Below, one piece after another: positions 1 to 9,210 of a stretch of 64,000 bases of DNA. Below the pieces are notes generated by a model. The model had not been told where the DNA came from. It worked only from the letters and a program-made list of their open reading frames with translations, and searched no databases. Numbering within the stretch: position 1 is the first letter of the stretch; the number at the start of each line of letters is the position of its first letter. The translations under genes were made by a program, and so were the position numbers. Source of the DNA: Aureimonas frigidaquae (lineage in GTDB: Bacteria > Pseudomonadota > Alphaproteobacteria > Rhizobiales > Rhizobiaceae); the NCBI RefSeq assembly GCF_001463905.1, contig NZ_BBWR01000002.1, positions 682,001-746,000 on the forward strand, in the 5' to 3' direction.

Positions 1-1
1 G

Positions 2-688
2 GGCCTGGCGCTCGAAAGCCTGTCGATCCGGCCGGGGGAGATCGTCGGCTTCACCGGGCTGCCCGGCTCGGGCGCCAAGGAACTGGCCCGCGCCATATTC
101 GGCTTCCTGCCCGGCGTATCGGGGACGATCCGCTTCGGCACGCAAGGTGAGACCCCATTGCCGCGCTCCCCGCGCGATGCGTTCAACACGGGCATCGCCT
201 ATCTGTCGGACGACCGCCGACGGGACGGATCGGTGGGGCAGCTCCCCATCGGACAGAACATCGCCATGTCGTCGCTGGAGCGGCGCAGCCGCGGCGGCTT
301 CATCGACGCAAGGGCCGAAGGCGGCGTGATCGACCGCTTCTTCAAGGCCATGGGCATCAAGGCGCCAAGCCCGGACTATGCGGTCGACACCTTGAGCGGC
401 GGCAACCAGCAGAAGGTCTGCCTTGGCCGGGTGCTGGCCACCGAGCCGCGGCTGCTTATCGTGGATGAGCCGACACGTGGCATCGATGTCGGCGTGAAGC
501 AGGACGTCCTGCGCATCCTCGACGAATTGAGCCGCAAGGGCGTGGCCATCATCATCGTCTCGACCGACAGCGACGAGCTTGCCCGCGCGGCCGACCGTGT
601 CTGCATCTTCGGCGGGGGCAAGGTCGTCCACGTGGTCGAAGGCACCGATATCACGTCCGACACCTTGCGCCGCCTGGCGCAGATGTGA
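2..688 (+). CDS. sugar ABC transporter ATP-binding protein, RbsA type (C-terminal part, cut by window edge)
   Basis: This is the last 228 residues of a double ATPase that powers uptake of a monosaccharide (CUT2 class, ribose/xylose/galactose type). The reading frame is open from base 2, so the start lies outside the window. The visible part is the second nucleotide-binding half. It has a degenerate Walker A (GLPGSGAKEL), as is normal for this half in RbsA/XylG/MglA proteins, the signature LSGGNQQK near visible residue 131, and a Walker B followed by DEPTRGID. The permease gene follows 28 bp downstream with its own ribosome site, so the two are surely one operon. The substrate cannot be read from the sequence. 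Confidence 0.93.
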   Translation, partial: GLALESLSIRPGEIVGFTGLPGSGAKELARAIFGFLPGVSGTIRFGTQGETPLPRSPRDAFNTGIAYLSDDRRRDGSVGQLPIGQNIAMSSLERRSRGGFIDARAEGGVIDRFFKAMGIKAPSPDYAVDTLSGGNQQKVCLGRVLATEPRLLIVDEPTRGIDVGVKQDVLRILDELSRKGVAIIIVSTDSDELARAADRVCIFGGGKVVHVVEGTDITSDTLRRLAQM

Positions 689-716
689 CGCGGGCGAACC
701 TCTACAGGAGACTGCC

Positions 717-1718
717 ATGAATGAAGCAATCGCGACCGCCGCGCCAGCACCGAGCCCGGCCGCGAAGACGCGCCGGGGCCATGTCCTCCTGGGCTGGGTC
801 CTGCACAATGTGGTCTGGATCTGGCTCGTCGCGCTGGTCGTTCTGTTCGGATCCTTCAACGAATTCTTTTTGACGGTCTTCAACCTCCAGAACATCATGG
901 TCCAGGCGACCGTGCTCGGCATGCTGGGCCTGGCCGTCGCGCTGCCGCTTCTGGTGGCGGAGATCGATCTGTCGATTCCGGCCAATCTGGGCTTCTCTTC
1001 GGCCATCGGCGCCCTCGCCTATTCCGATCTCGGCCTGCCCTGGTTCGTGGCCATGCTGGCCGGCGTCGGCGTGGCGACGGCGATCGGCTTCTTCAACGGC
1101 CTGTGCATCACCCGGTTGCGCATGGTCTCGCTCATCGAAACGCTGGCCATGATGATCATCCTGCAGGGCGCGCTTCTGGCGCTCACGCAGGGCAAGACGC
1201 TGACCAACCTGTCCGACGGCTATATCTGGATCGGCCAGGCGACGGTCGGCGGCTGGCCGATCATGCCGCTGGTCTTCGTGGTGGCGTTGGTGGCCATGGG
1301 CATCATGCTGACGCGGACCGTCCTCGGCCGCTCCATCTATGCCGTCGGCGGCAATGCCGTGGCATCGGCCGCAGCGGGCATTCGCGTGGCGCGCACGAAG
1401 GTGATCGCCTATACCCTGTCGGGCTTCCTGGCGGGTGTCGCCGGCTTCCTCCTGGCGTCGTGGCAGATGGCCATCACCTCCAACCAGGGGTCCAGCTACC
1501 TGCTCTATGCCATTGCGGCCCCCATCATCGGCGGCGTCAGCGTGTTCGGCGGGCGCGGCAACGTGACGGGCATTCTGGGCGGCGTCCTGCTCCTGACGAT
1601 CATCCAGGTCGGCCTGGCGATCATCTCCGTTCCGTCCTTCTATGTCGGCATGATCGGCGGCTTCATGATCTTCATCGCCGTCGCGATCGATGCGGTGCGC
1701 GTGCGCTACTTCAGCTAA
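717..1718 (+). CDS. sugar ABC transporter permease, RbsC type
   Basis: A 333-residue inner-membrane permease of the BPD_transp_2 family (RbsC/XylH/AraH). About eight to ten hydrophobic segments run from residue 27 to the C-terminus. The family glycine-rich stretch (IIGGVSVFGGRGN) lies in the last third. The ATG at 717 is chosen because an AGGAG lies 6 bases upstream; a longer in-frame opening from 579 would overlap the ATPase and lacks family similarity. It is the last gene of the operon and is followed by a hairpin at 1737-1765. It works with the ATPase upstream; the binding protein must lie outside the window. Confidence 0.94.
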   Translation: MNEAIATAAPAPSPAAKTRRGHVLLGWVLHNVVWIWLVALVVLFGSFNEFFLTVFNLQNIMVQATVLGMLGLAVALPLLVAEIDLSIPANLGFSSAIGALAYSDLGLPWFVAMLAGVGVATAIGFFNGLCITRLRMVSLIETLAMMIILQGALLALTQGKTLTNLSDGYIWIGQATVGGWPIMPLVFVVALVAMGIMLTRTVLGRSIYAVGGNAVASAAAGIRVARTKVIAYTLSGFLAGVAGFLLASWQMAITSNQGSSYLLYAIAAPIIGGVSVFGGRGNVTGILGGVLLLTIIQVGLAIISVPSFYVGMIGGFMIFIAVAIDAVRVRYFS

Positions 1719-1736
1719 GGGCTGCGACAAACTGAC

Positions 1737-1765
1737 TGCGGCGCGGCCGGCTGGACCGCGCCGCA
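1737..1765 (+). terminator. probable terminator after the RbsA/RbsC operon
   Basis: A perfect 10-bp inverted repeat (arms 1737-1746 and 1756-1765, nine-base loop) begins 18 bases after the permease stop codon. It is followed by TTCTT rather than a clean T run, so it is a plausible but imperfect intrinsic terminator. Confidence 0.55.
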
Positions 1766-1811
1766 TTCTTGCCTAAATTCTTTCCGGAGTGTTAATTCCG
1801 GAGGAACGGCT

Positions 1812-2036
1812 TTGAGTATTCAGTCCGAACTGCCTTCCGATCTTTGCATCGTCCCGGACGAAGTCATGGTGCGTCGGCGCGTCCTGCCGGCCGGCACCTA
1901 TTGCGGCCGCCACGAAGGGCCGAGCTTCCGCATCATCCTGACAGACGAGGATGCCCGCCGCTTCGGCTACCGCCGCCCGGCGCTGGACGTGACCGAACTC
2001 GTCGAGGACGGATATGTGGAGTGGCGCCCGGCCTGA
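1812..2036 (+). CDS. small hypothetical protein (74 aa)
   Basis: Unrecognised 74-residue protein starting at TTG (1812), with GGAGGA 7 to 12 bases upstream as the ribosome site. It is acidic at the ends and has a central basic stretch (VMVRRRVLPAG). It shows no signal peptide, no membrane segment and no metal motif. A terminator-like hairpin separates it from the transporter operon upstream, and it converges on the FAD oxidase gene 12 bp downstream. Codon use looks like that of its neighbours, which together with the ribosome site supports a real gene. No function is suggested. Confidence 0.6.
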   Translation: MSIQSELPSDLCIVPDEVMVRRRVLPAGTYCGRHEGPSFRIILTDEDARRFGYRRPALDVTELVEDGYVEWRPA

Positions 2037-2048
2037 GCGGGGCCGCCA

Positions 2049-3401
2049 TCACCCAAAGAGGACGCCCGGATTGAGGATCGCATGCGGATCGAGCGCCTGC
2101 TTGATGGACCGCATGACCGAAAGCTCGGCCGCTGAGCGGGATAGCGGCAGCCATTCCCGCTTGAGCCGGCCGATCCCGTGCTCGGCCGAGACAGAGCCGC
2201 CCAGCGCGCCGACGGCCTGGTAGACGATCGATTCCATGGCGTGGATGGCATTGGGACCGGCGGACGTGTCGTGCAGCACCACATGGATGTTGCCATCTCC
2301 CAGATGGCCGAAGAACAGCGCGCGCGCGTCCGGACAGGCTGCGTGTATCCGTTCGCGACACCCTGAAACGAAAGCGGGGATCTGCGGCAAAGGCAGGCTG
2401 ACATCCAGATTGTGGAGGCCGGGCAGCGCATCGTCGAGCGGCAGGCACTCGCGCACGTCCCAGAAGCGGCGCGCATCGGCCAGCGAGCGGGCCAGTAGGG
2501 CGTCCTCGATGAGCCCGTCCTCGAAAGCGCGCTCCAGGAAAGGCTCCAGCGGCTCCTCCGCTTCGATCAGCAACACAATCCCGGCGGGTTCATCGAAGAG
2601 TTTCAGCCGGCAGAGCTGCTCGGACAATTCGAAATAATCCGGCCACATCGCCTCGAAGGCCGCAAGGCGCAGCGTGGCCCGTGCCGCCGCCAGAAGCGGC
2701 AGGGCGGCTGCCGCGCCTGGCAGGGCGCACAATGCCGTATGGCGTTCGGCCGGCTGCGGCCACAGGCGGATCACCGCACGGGTGATGACGCCGAGCGTCC
2801 CTTCCGAACCGATCATCAGCCCGGTCAGATCGTAGCCCGTATTGTCCTTCACCATCGGGTTCAGATGCGACAGGACGCGCCCGTCGGCCAGCACGACCTC
2901 CAGGCCCAGGACGTTCGACCGCGTCGTGCCGTAGCGCACCACGCGCAGGCCACCCGCATGGGTGGCAAGGACCCCGCCGATCTGCGCCGAGCCACGGGCG
3001 CCGAGATCGATCGGGAAGACGAGGCCCGCTGCTGCCGCCGCATCCTGCGCGTTCTGGAGGACGGTGCCGGCCCGCACCAGCATGGTACCCGCCACGGGGT
3101 CGATCGCCTCCACCCCCGCAAAGCGGGCAAGAGAAACGGCAAGGTGGTCTTCTGCTCCGTTGGCGCCGCCCGCCAGCCCGGTCAGCCCGCCCTGCATGAC
3201 GACAGGCTGGTGCCGGGCATGGCATGCAATAAGGACGGCGGAGAGTTCGTCGACGGTGGCCGGAGCCAGCCATGCGGCCGGCATGTGACGCCCCGTCCGG
3301 CTTTCGTCCGACCGTGCGCCAGCCGGCATGTCAGGCCCCATGCGCATCCCGCCGGGTCCCAGAATGCGCAGAAGTTCGGCGACGAAATCCGGGTCGAGCA
3401 C
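2049..3401 (-). CDS. FAD-linked oxidase, GlcD / D-2-hydroxyacid dehydrogenase type
   Basis: Flavoenzyme of the VAO/PCMH superfamily that would oxidise a 2-hydroxy acid. The N-terminal FAD_binding_4 domain shows the loop GGLTGLAGGANG and the segment IGSEGTLGVIT. The C-terminal FAD-oxidase domain shows HLGDGNIHVV and SAEHGIGRLK, both typical of GlcD and D-lactate/D-2-hydroxyglutarate dehydrogenases. I prefer the GTG start at 3401 (450 residues), which has AAAGGA nine bases upstream; an in-frame ATG at 3464 would add 21 residues with no family likeness and no ribosome site. It is the last gene of the binding-protein/ATPase/permease operon, which suggests that the imported compound is, or becomes, a sugar acid. 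The exact substrate is unknown. Confidence 0.9.
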   Translation of the reverse strand: MLDPDFVAELLRILGPGGMRMGPDMPAGARSDESRTGRHMPAAWLAPATVDELSAVLIACHARHQPVVMQGGLTGLAGGANGAEDHLAVSLARFAGVEAIDPVAGTMLVRAGTVLQNAQDAAAAAGLVFPIDLGARGSAQIGGVLATHAGGLRVVRYGTTRSNVLGLEVVLADGRVLSHLNPMVKDNTGYDLTGLMIGSEGTLGVITRAVIRLWPQPAERHTALCALPGAAAALPLLAAARATLRLAAFEAMWPDYFELSEQLCRLKLFDEPAGIVLLIEAEEPLEPFLERAFEDGLIEDALLARSLADARRFWDVRECLPLDDALPGLHNLDVSLPLPQIPAFVSGCRERIHAACPDARALFFGHLGDGNIHVVLHDTSAGPNAIHAMESIVYQAVGALGGSVSAEHGIGRLKREWLPLSRSAAELSVMRSIKQALDPHAILNPGVLFG

Positions 3402-3497
3402 GGCGGGCCATCCTTTTGAGGCGCGCGAGGGCCAGGGGCACCACGGCGCGCTCCCGCCTAGCATCCGGCGCAGCGGCGCGCCAGACGTGCGGCCGGC

Positions 3498-4457
3498 TCA
3501 GACGCGCAAGGCGGCCTGCCGGCCGTAGAGCGTCAGGAGCGCCAGGAGCGTCAGCCCGAAGATCACCTGCCGCGCCCAGACATCCAGATTGAGCGTGATG
3601 AGGACGCTCTGCAGAAGGGTCAGCACGACCGCGCCGGCGACCGTGCCGAGATAGCCGCCGGAGCCGCCGGCCAGCGACGTGCCGCCGATGACCACGGCGA
3701 TGATGGACGGCAGGACATACTGGTTGCCGACGCTGATGAAGCTTGTCCCGGTATAGCCGATGACGAAGAGCCCGGTCAGTCCGGCGAAGAAGCCGGACAG
3801 GCCGTAGATGAGGATGCGCACCAGCGTGACGCGGACCCCCGTCAACGCGGCGGCGCGCTCATTGGCGCCGATGGCATAGACCGAGAAGCCGAAGCCGGTC
3901 CGCCGCAGCATGAAGAGCATGATGGCGGCAATCGCCGCCCAGGCGAAGAGAATGCCGGGAATGCCGAGGAGGAAGGGCCGGTTGACGAAGGCCGACAGGA
4001 TGGGCGCCGCATTGCCGGACGGCACGCCCTGCGAATAGACGACGAGCGCGCCCTGGATGACCGCCGTCATGCCGAGGGTCATGACCAGTGGCGGGATGCG
4101 CAGGAGCGTGATGCCGCAGCCGTTGATCAGGCCGATCAGGAAGGGAATGCCGGCAGCTGCCAGAAGCGCCAGCGGAATGGCCGTGTTCTGCCCGTCCATG
4201 ACGTTGCCGGCCAGCACCGCGCCGAGCGAGATCATGGCCCCGACCGACAGGTCGATCCCCTCCCGCCCGCCCAGGATGACGAGGTTCTGCCCGGCGGCCA
4301 CGATGCCCAGGATCGCCGCCACGGTCAGAAGGCTGACGATCTGCGAGCCGCGTGCGAAACCCGGTGACAGGATTTCCCCAATGGCGAGCAGCGCCACGGC
4401 GGCCACCAGGGCCAGCGTCAACGGATCGGTGGCGAGCGAACGAAAGGAGCGTGTCAT
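3498..4457 (-). CDS. sugar ABC transporter permease, RbsC type (second of two)
   Basis: A 319-residue permease of the BPD_transp_2 family with eight or more membrane segments and the family motif VIGGTSLAGGSGG near residue 250. Its ATG overlaps the stop region of the neighbouring permease by 4 bases, indicating translational coupling. The operon encodes two distinct permeases, which presumably form a heterodimer, as in some rhizobial CUT2 systems. The spacing to the downstream FAD oxidase fits cotranscription. Confidence 0.93.
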   Translation of the reverse strand: MTRSFRSLATDPLTLALVAAVALLAIGEILSPGFARGSQIVSLLTVAAILGIVAAGQNLVILGGREGIDLSVGAMISLGAVLAGNVMDGQNTAIPLALLAAAGIPFLIGLINGCGITLLRIPPLVMTLGMTAVIQGALVVYSQGVPSGNAAPILSAFVNRPFLLGIPGILFAWAAIAAIMLFMLRRTGFGFSVYAIGANERAAALTGVRVTLVRILIYGLSGFFAGLTGLFVIGYTGTSFISVGNQYVLPSIIAVVIGGTSLAGGSGGYLGTVAGAVVLTLLQSVLITLNLDVWARQVIFGLTLLALLTLYGRQAALRV

Positions 4458-5398
4458 GCGGCGCGCCTCGTGACCAGAACGCCGCCGGCCAGCGCCAGCA
4501 GCACGATGAGCCCCTGCACCAGTGTCTGGTACTCGAAGGGCAGCCCTGCAAAAAAGATGACGTTGCCGATAAGCCCGAGGACGAGCGCGCCGATCACCGT
4601 CCCGGCGACGCCGCCCTGCCCGCCCGACAGCGCCGTGCCCCCGAGCACGACCGCCGAGATGGAGGACAGCGCCAGCGTGCTGCCGAGCAGCGGATCACCG
4701 GATGCGGTCTCGCCCGTCAGGCACAGGGCGGCCAGGGCGGAGAAGAGGCCGGACAGGCCATAGGCCATGACGCGCAGCCGCACGAGCGGAAGGCCCGTCT
4801 GGAAGGCGCCGGCGCGATTGCCGCCGACCGCCAGAAGATGTGCGTAGAAGATGCTCCGCGCAAGGATCGCCGTGGCAATGGCCGCGCCGGCCAGGATCAG
4901 GACGACGGTCGGCACGCCGAACAAGGCGCCGGCATAGCCCATCCAATAGGCATCGGGCACCGGCAGGCCCGCCTGCGGCAGGACCCAGATGGCCGCCCCG
5001 GCCAGGACGATGCCGGTGGCGAAGGTCGTCACGATGGGCTGCAGCCGCAGAACCGCCACGAGCACGCCGTTGATAAGGCCCGCCGCAAGCCCTGCGGCAA
5101 GGCCGGCGGCCATGCCGTAGGGTATGGCATCCGGCCCATTGCCGAGGCTTGCGAAGACCGACACGGTGACCACGTTGCTCAAGGCCACGACGCTGCCGAC
5201 CGACAGGTCGATATCGCCCGCCAGGATGACGTAGGTCTGGCCGATCGCCACCAGGATGAGTGGCAGGAAGGTGGTCAGGTTGGATTGCAGGACGCCGGGC
5301 TCGATGAAGCTCGGCTGCAACCAGGCGTTCACGCCGGCCAGCAACAGGAAGACGACGAGGGTGATCAGCCAGGGCTGTTGCCGCAGGATCCGCGTCAT
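4454..5398 (-). CDS. sugar ABC transporter permease, RbsC type (first of two)
   Basis: A 314-residue inner-membrane permease, homologous to but clearly different from its partner gene. It has a hydrophobic N-terminus at residues 10-28, the conserved ILAGDIDLSVGS segment near residue 60 and VVLGGTALSGGQGG near residue 230, as in RbsC homologues. It overlaps the ATPase gene by 4 bases upstream and the second permease by 4 bases downstream, so all three are coupled. It forms the transport channel with that permease. Confidence 0.93.
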   Translation of the reverse strand: MTRILRQQPWLITLVVFLLLAGVNAWLQPSFIEPGVLQSNLTTFLPLILVAIGQTYVILAGDIDLSVGSVVALSNVVTVSVFASLGNGPDAIPYGMAAGLAAGLAAGLINGVLVAVLRLQPIVTTFATGIVLAGAAIWVLPQAGLPVPDAYWMGYAGALFGVPTVVLILAGAAIATAILARSIFYAHLLAVGGNRAGAFQTGLPLVRLRVMAYGLSGLFSALAALCLTGETASGDPLLGSTLALSSISAVVLGGTALSGGQGGVAGTVIGALVLGLIGNVIFFAGLPFEYQTLVQGLIVLLALAGGVLVTRRAA

Positions 5399-6891
5399 GC
5401 CGCGTCTCCATAGGCCGCGCGGGTCAGGTTGACGGCGTTCATGCGATCGCCGGTCAGCTCGGAGACGATCCGGCCGCCATTGAACACGATGCAGCGGTCC
5501 GTATGGTCCAGCACTTCGGAATCCTCGGAGGAGTAGAACAGGATCGCCGCGCCGCCATCGGCCAGTTCCCGCATGAGCTTGAACAGGTCGGCCTTGGCGC
5601 CAAGGTCGATCCCCTTCGTCGGATCGTCCAGGAGCAGCAATTGCGGCTGCGTGGCCAGCCAGCGGGAGATGAAGATCTTCTGCTGATTGCCGCCGGACAG
5701 GGAGCCGATCGGGGCGTCGAGGTCGGAATATTTGGTGGCGAGCTGCCGGGCGGCGGCCTCTGCGCGGCGGCGCAGCGGCTTGGCGCGGATAAGCCGCGTG
5801 CGCTCGCGTGAAAGAATTCCCGCCACGAGATTCTCGAAGATCGATCGGCCATGCAGGGCAGCGTCACGCCCCCGGTCGCCCGAGACATAGGCAAAGCCCC
5901 GGCGGACGGCGTCCTGCGGGCGGCGTATGCTGATGGGCTGACCCTGCCAGCGCAGCGTTCCGCGCCGGATGGGCTCGGCACCGAACAGAGCGCGCAGCAG
6001 TGCCGACTGGCCCTGCCCCTGCAGGCCCGCCAGGCCGACGACCTCGCCCGGGCGCAGCGCCAGGGTCACATCGGTAAAGCGCGCGCCGGACACATCTTCC
6101 AGAAGGAGCAGCGGTGCGACGCCATCCCCGGGAGCGCGGCCGCGCCCTGCCGGCGCGGACACCTCCCCGACCATATGGTGGACCACCTCGGCGCGGTCGG
6201 TTGCCGCCACGTCGAGGCGCGCCACGGTGGCGCCGTTGCGCATGACGGTGATCCGGTCGCAAATGGCGAAGACTTCATCCAGCCGGTGCGAGATCATGAT
6301 GGTGGAGACGCCTTCGGCCCGACGCGCGGCCAGGATCTCGAACAAGCGCGCCGACTGGCGGCCGTCGAGCGCCGCCGTCGCCTCGTCCATGATCATCAGC
6401 TTGGGATCGGCGGCGAAGACCTTCAGGATTTCGACGATCTGGCGCTCATCCGGCGACAGGTCCGCGACCAGCGTCTGCGGATTGAGGTTCGGCCCGACGA
6501 CGCCTTCGAAGAGCGCGATCAGTTCGGCCGCGCGGGCGCGCATCCGCTTGCGGTCGATGAAACCGCCCCGGCTCGGCTCCCGCCCCAGGACGATGTTACG
6601 CTCCACCGAAAGCTGAGGAATGAGGCTCAACTCCTGATAAAAAAGCGATATTCCGGCGCGTTCGGCATCGTGCGGGGAACTGAAGCTGCGGTCCTGCCCG
6701 TCGAAGCGCAGCACGCCCGCATCGGGGCCGAGCGCGCCGGCCACCACCTTGCACAGCGTGCTCTTGCCGCAGCCATTGGCGCCCAGAAGGGCGTGGATCT
6801 CTCCCCGCGCGACGGTCAGATCGCCCTTCACCAGTGCGCGAACGGCACCGAAGGACTTGGCGATTCCGGCAGCTTCCAGAACGGCCGACAT
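5395..6891 (-). CDS. sugar ABC transporter ATP-binding protein, RbsA type
   Basis: A 498-residue protein with two fused ATPase domains, energising CUT2 sugar uptake at the inner membrane. The first half has Walker A GANGCGKST near residue 34, a signature region LSPDERQIVE that departs from LSGGQ, and Walker B with DEATAALD. The second half has a degenerate Walker A (GLQGQGQSAL), signature SGGNQQK and DDPTKGID. This asymmetry is normal for RbsA/MglA proteins. The gene starts 76 bp after the binding-protein stop and overlaps the first permease by 4 bases. Confidence 0.95.
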   Translation of the reverse strand: MSAVLEAAGIAKSFGAVRALVKGDLTVARGEIHALLGANGCGKSTLCKVVAGALGPDAGVLRFDGQDRSFSSPHDAERAGISLFYQELSLIPQLSVERNIVLGREPSRGGFIDRKRMRARAAELIALFEGVVGPNLNPQTLVADLSPDERQIVEILKVFAADPKLMIMDEATAALDGRQSARLFEILAARRAEGVSTIMISHRLDEVFAICDRITVMRNGATVARLDVAATDRAEVVHHMVGEVSAPAGRGRAPGDGVAPLLLLEDVSGARFTDVTLALRPGEVVGLAGLQGQGQSALLRALFGAEPIRRGTLRWQGQPISIRRPQDAVRRGFAYVSGDRGRDAALHGRSIFENLVAGILSRERTRLIRAKPLRRRAEAAARQLATKYSDLDAPIGSLSGGNQQKIFISRWLATQPQLLLLDDPTKGIDLGAKADLFKLMRELADGGAAILFYSSEDSEVLDHTDRCIVFNGGRIVSELTGDRMNAVNLTRAAYGDAA

Positions 6892-6967
6892 GGCGCCTCC
6901 CGCATTCTCGTGGCTGGGACATGGAGCGGGCCCGGCACGCGCTCGGCGCGCCAGGCCCTTCGCAGTC

Positions 6968-7984
6968 TTACTTGAAGAAGGCTTCGGCCTGTTCGGGCGT
7001 GACGGTCGCCGTCACCGACCAGTAGCCTGGCTTGTCCTTGGCCGCTTCCAGATTCTCCGCCAGATTGTCATTGTCGACGAAGGGGATCGGGATGTAGATC
7101 GCGTTGCCGTTCGGCCCGCCGAAGACGCCTTCCTTGAACTCGCGCCCCTGCAGGGCCAGGACGGCCACATTCAGCGCACTGGCCATGACGCCCGGAGGGT
7201 TGACGGAGGCGGCCGAGTTCAGCTTCTCGCGCTCCCAGCGGGTCATGAAGTCTTTGCGGATCTCGCCCGTGGCGGCGATGGAGTCCTTTTTGCCGGCTGC
7301 CTCGATGGCGCGCCAGGCGCCATCGGCCATGCCATCCTGAACCCACACGCCCTGGATATCCGGGTAAGTCGCCAGAAGGTTCTGCATGGTCTGCTGGCCC
7401 TGGGCCTGGTCCCAATTGGCATTCGCCTCGTTCAGGACCTTGATGTCCGGGAACTGGGCGAAAACCTCCTTGTAACCGGCCACGCGCGCTTCATTGGCGG
7501 GGTTGCCGGCAATGCCGTTGATGGTCACCACATTGCCCTTGCCGCCCAGCGTTTCGGCGAGCCAGCGGGCCGACTGCTCGGCCCAGGCCTTTTGGTCGAT
7601 GCCGACATAGATCGCATCGCCCGAGGCGACTTCCGCGTCCGTCGCCACGACGAGGATGTCCCGCGCCTTGGCCTGCGCGAAGACCGGGCTGAAGGCTGTC
7701 GGGCTGCCCGGGTTGATGATGATGGCGTCGACGCCCTGGTTGATGAAGTTGCGGATGTGGCCGATCTGGCCCTGCACGTCCACGTCGCCGCTCTGCACGA
7801 CGACCTCGACATCCACACCCTTGTCCTTCCACGCGGCGGCGGCAGCCTGCGCTTCCTCGATCATCTGGGTCCGCCATTCGGACCCCACGAAGCTGTTGGA
7901 CAGCCCGATGCGGAGCGTCTCCGCATGTGCCGCACCCGCCATCAGCGCGCTTGCGACAGCGGCGCACACCATAGTCCGGATCAT
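6968..7984 (-). CDS. periplasmic sugar-binding protein of CUT2 ABC transporter
   Basis: A 338-residue secreted binding protein of the Peripla_BP_4 family (RbsB/XylF-like) that captures the sugar for the transporter downstream. The chosen start at 7984 has GGGAGG six bases upstream; the in-frame ATG two codons earlier abuts the same ribosome site. The signal peptide is residues 1-21, ending AHA before ETL. Typical ligand-fold segments are visible (IIINPGSPTAFSP, GVWVQDGMADG). It is the first gene of the operon, and a LacI-type operator lies 39 to 52 bases upstream of its start. Confidence 0.94.
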   Translation of the reverse strand: MIRTMVCAAVASALMAGAAHAETLRIGLSNSFVGSEWRTQMIEEAQAAAAAWKDKGVDVEVVVQSGDVDVQGQIGHIRNFINQGVDAIIINPGSPTAFSPVFAQAKARDILVVATDAEVASGDAIYVGIDQKAWAEQSARWLAETLGGKGNVVTINGIAGNPANEARVAGYKEVFAQFPDIKVLNEANANWDQAQGQQTMQNLLATYPDIQGVWVQDGMADGAWRAIEAAGKKDSIAATGEIRKDFMTRWEREKLNSAASVNPPGVMASALNVAVLALQGREFKEGVFGGPNGNAIYIPIPFVDNDNLAENLEAAKDKPGYWSVTATVTPEQAEAFFK

Positions 7985-8022
7985 GCTCATCCTCCCAAGA
8001 TCTCCCAACCCGAAGTTGAAAA

Positions 8023-8036
8023 TGTAATCGATAACA
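8023..8036. promoter_or_regulatory. probable operator for the LacI-type repressor (site 1)
   Basis: The 14-base element TGTAATCGATAACA is a near-palindrome centred on CG, the classic form of LacI/GalR-family operators. It lies just upstream of the binding-protein gene, where a repressor would block the transport operon. A sister copy lies at 9211-9224 on the other side of the repressor gene. Confidence 0.78.
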
Positions 8037-8100
8037 TACGCCTATGCAAACGGGATTTTAGGCCTGCGCCAGACGGCGCCGGGCGCTTGCCGGATGGCCG

Positions 8101-9159
8101 TCAGTGGCCGAGGGGCGCCGTCGAAGCGCGGACGACGAGGGTGACGGGGATGATCGTCTCCTCGTCGAAGGCCTCGCCCTGCAGAAGGCCGAGCATCCGC
8201 CGTGCCGCCGCTTCTCCGATCACCTCGCGCGGCTGGCAGATGGTGGTGAGTGCGGGTGTGACGTGCCCTGCAAATTCGATATCGTCGAAGCCGACGACGG
8301 AGATGTCGCCCGGGACCTGCAGGCCGAGGATCTGCAATTGCGCGATCAGGCCGCAGGCCATTTCGTCATTGTCGCAGACGATGGCCGTCGGGCGATCCTG
8401 CATGGCGGCCAGGCAATGGGCCGCGGCCTGCCCGCTGCCCAGCGTAAAATCCCCCGCAAAGGACCATTCCGGGCGCAACTCGAAGCCGCGCAGGCGCATG
8501 GCCTCGGTGTAACCAGCCGTTCGTGCCTGCGTCAGCCGGTTGTCCGCGGGGCCGGACAGATGGCCGATCCGCCGGTGCTTCAACTCGGCCAGATGCGTCA
8601 CAGCCATGGCGGCGCCGCCCGCATTGTCGGCCAGGATGCGCGGCGCATCCAGCCCGTCGATCCATTCGCAGGCCTGCACCACGGGCGGGGCCGCGCCGGC
8701 AGATAGAACCTCGGCGGGAATAGATCCATCCAGGACGATCAGCCCGTCGGTGCGCGAACGTCCCGCAAAATCCAGGAGGCGGCCACGCTCGTCGGGCATC
8801 ATCCGCGTATCGGCGACGAGGAGGTTCACCCCTTCCGCCCGCAGGACGGCGCCGATGCCGGCCAGGATCCGGGAGAAGAACGGATTGGCAAGGCTCGGCA
8901 CCAGCGCCAGCACGTTGCCCGTCCGGTTCTGCCGCAGGTTCCGGGCTGCGATGTTGACCGTATAGCCCGTCTGCCGGATCGCGTTTTCCACCGCCGCGCG
9001 CGTGGCGGGCGATACGAGTTCGGGATTGGTCAGGGTACGACTGACCGTGGCCGTGGACACACCGGCGATCCGGGCCACGTCACGCACACGTGGCGGCTTG
9101 CCCTCGGCCTGTCTGTCGTCGCTCACAGTCATTCCCGACCCCGATGGAAAAACGGCCAC
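8101..9159 (-). CDS. LacI/GalR-family transcriptional regulator
   Basis: A 352-residue repressor. The N-terminal helix-turn-helix (VRDVARIAGVSTATVSRTL, about residues 25-43) is canonical for LacI proteins, followed by a hinge and a Peripla_BP_3-type sugar-sensing domain ending near residue 340. The annotated start is GTG at 9159; an ATG at 9132, nine codons in, is equally possible. The gene sits between the transport operon and the divergent isomerase/dehydrogenase genes, with matching operators on both sides. It is therefore very likely the local, ligand-relieved repressor of all of them and of itself. Confidence 0.94.
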   Translation of the reverse strand: MAVFPSGSGMTVSDDRQAEGKPPRVRDVARIAGVSTATVSRTLTNPELVSPATRAAVENAIRQTGYTVNIAARNLRQNRTGNVLALVPSLANPFFSRILAGIGAVLRAEGVNLLVADTRMMPDERGRLLDFAGRSRTDGLIVLDGSIPAEVLSAGAAPPVVQACEWIDGLDAPRILADNAGGAAMAVTHLAELKHRRIGHLSGPADNRLTQARTAGYTEAMRLRGFELRPEWSFAGDFTLGSGQAAAHCLAAMQDRPTAIVCDNDEMACGLIAQLQILGLQVPGDISVVGFDDIEFAGHVTPALTTICQPREVIGEAAARRMLGLLQGEAFDEETIIPVTLVVRASTAPLGH

Positions 9160-9210
9160 AATGCGGGCTTCCCTCCGCTTGTAAAGCCATGCTGCTTTTG
9201 CCAGAGTGCA

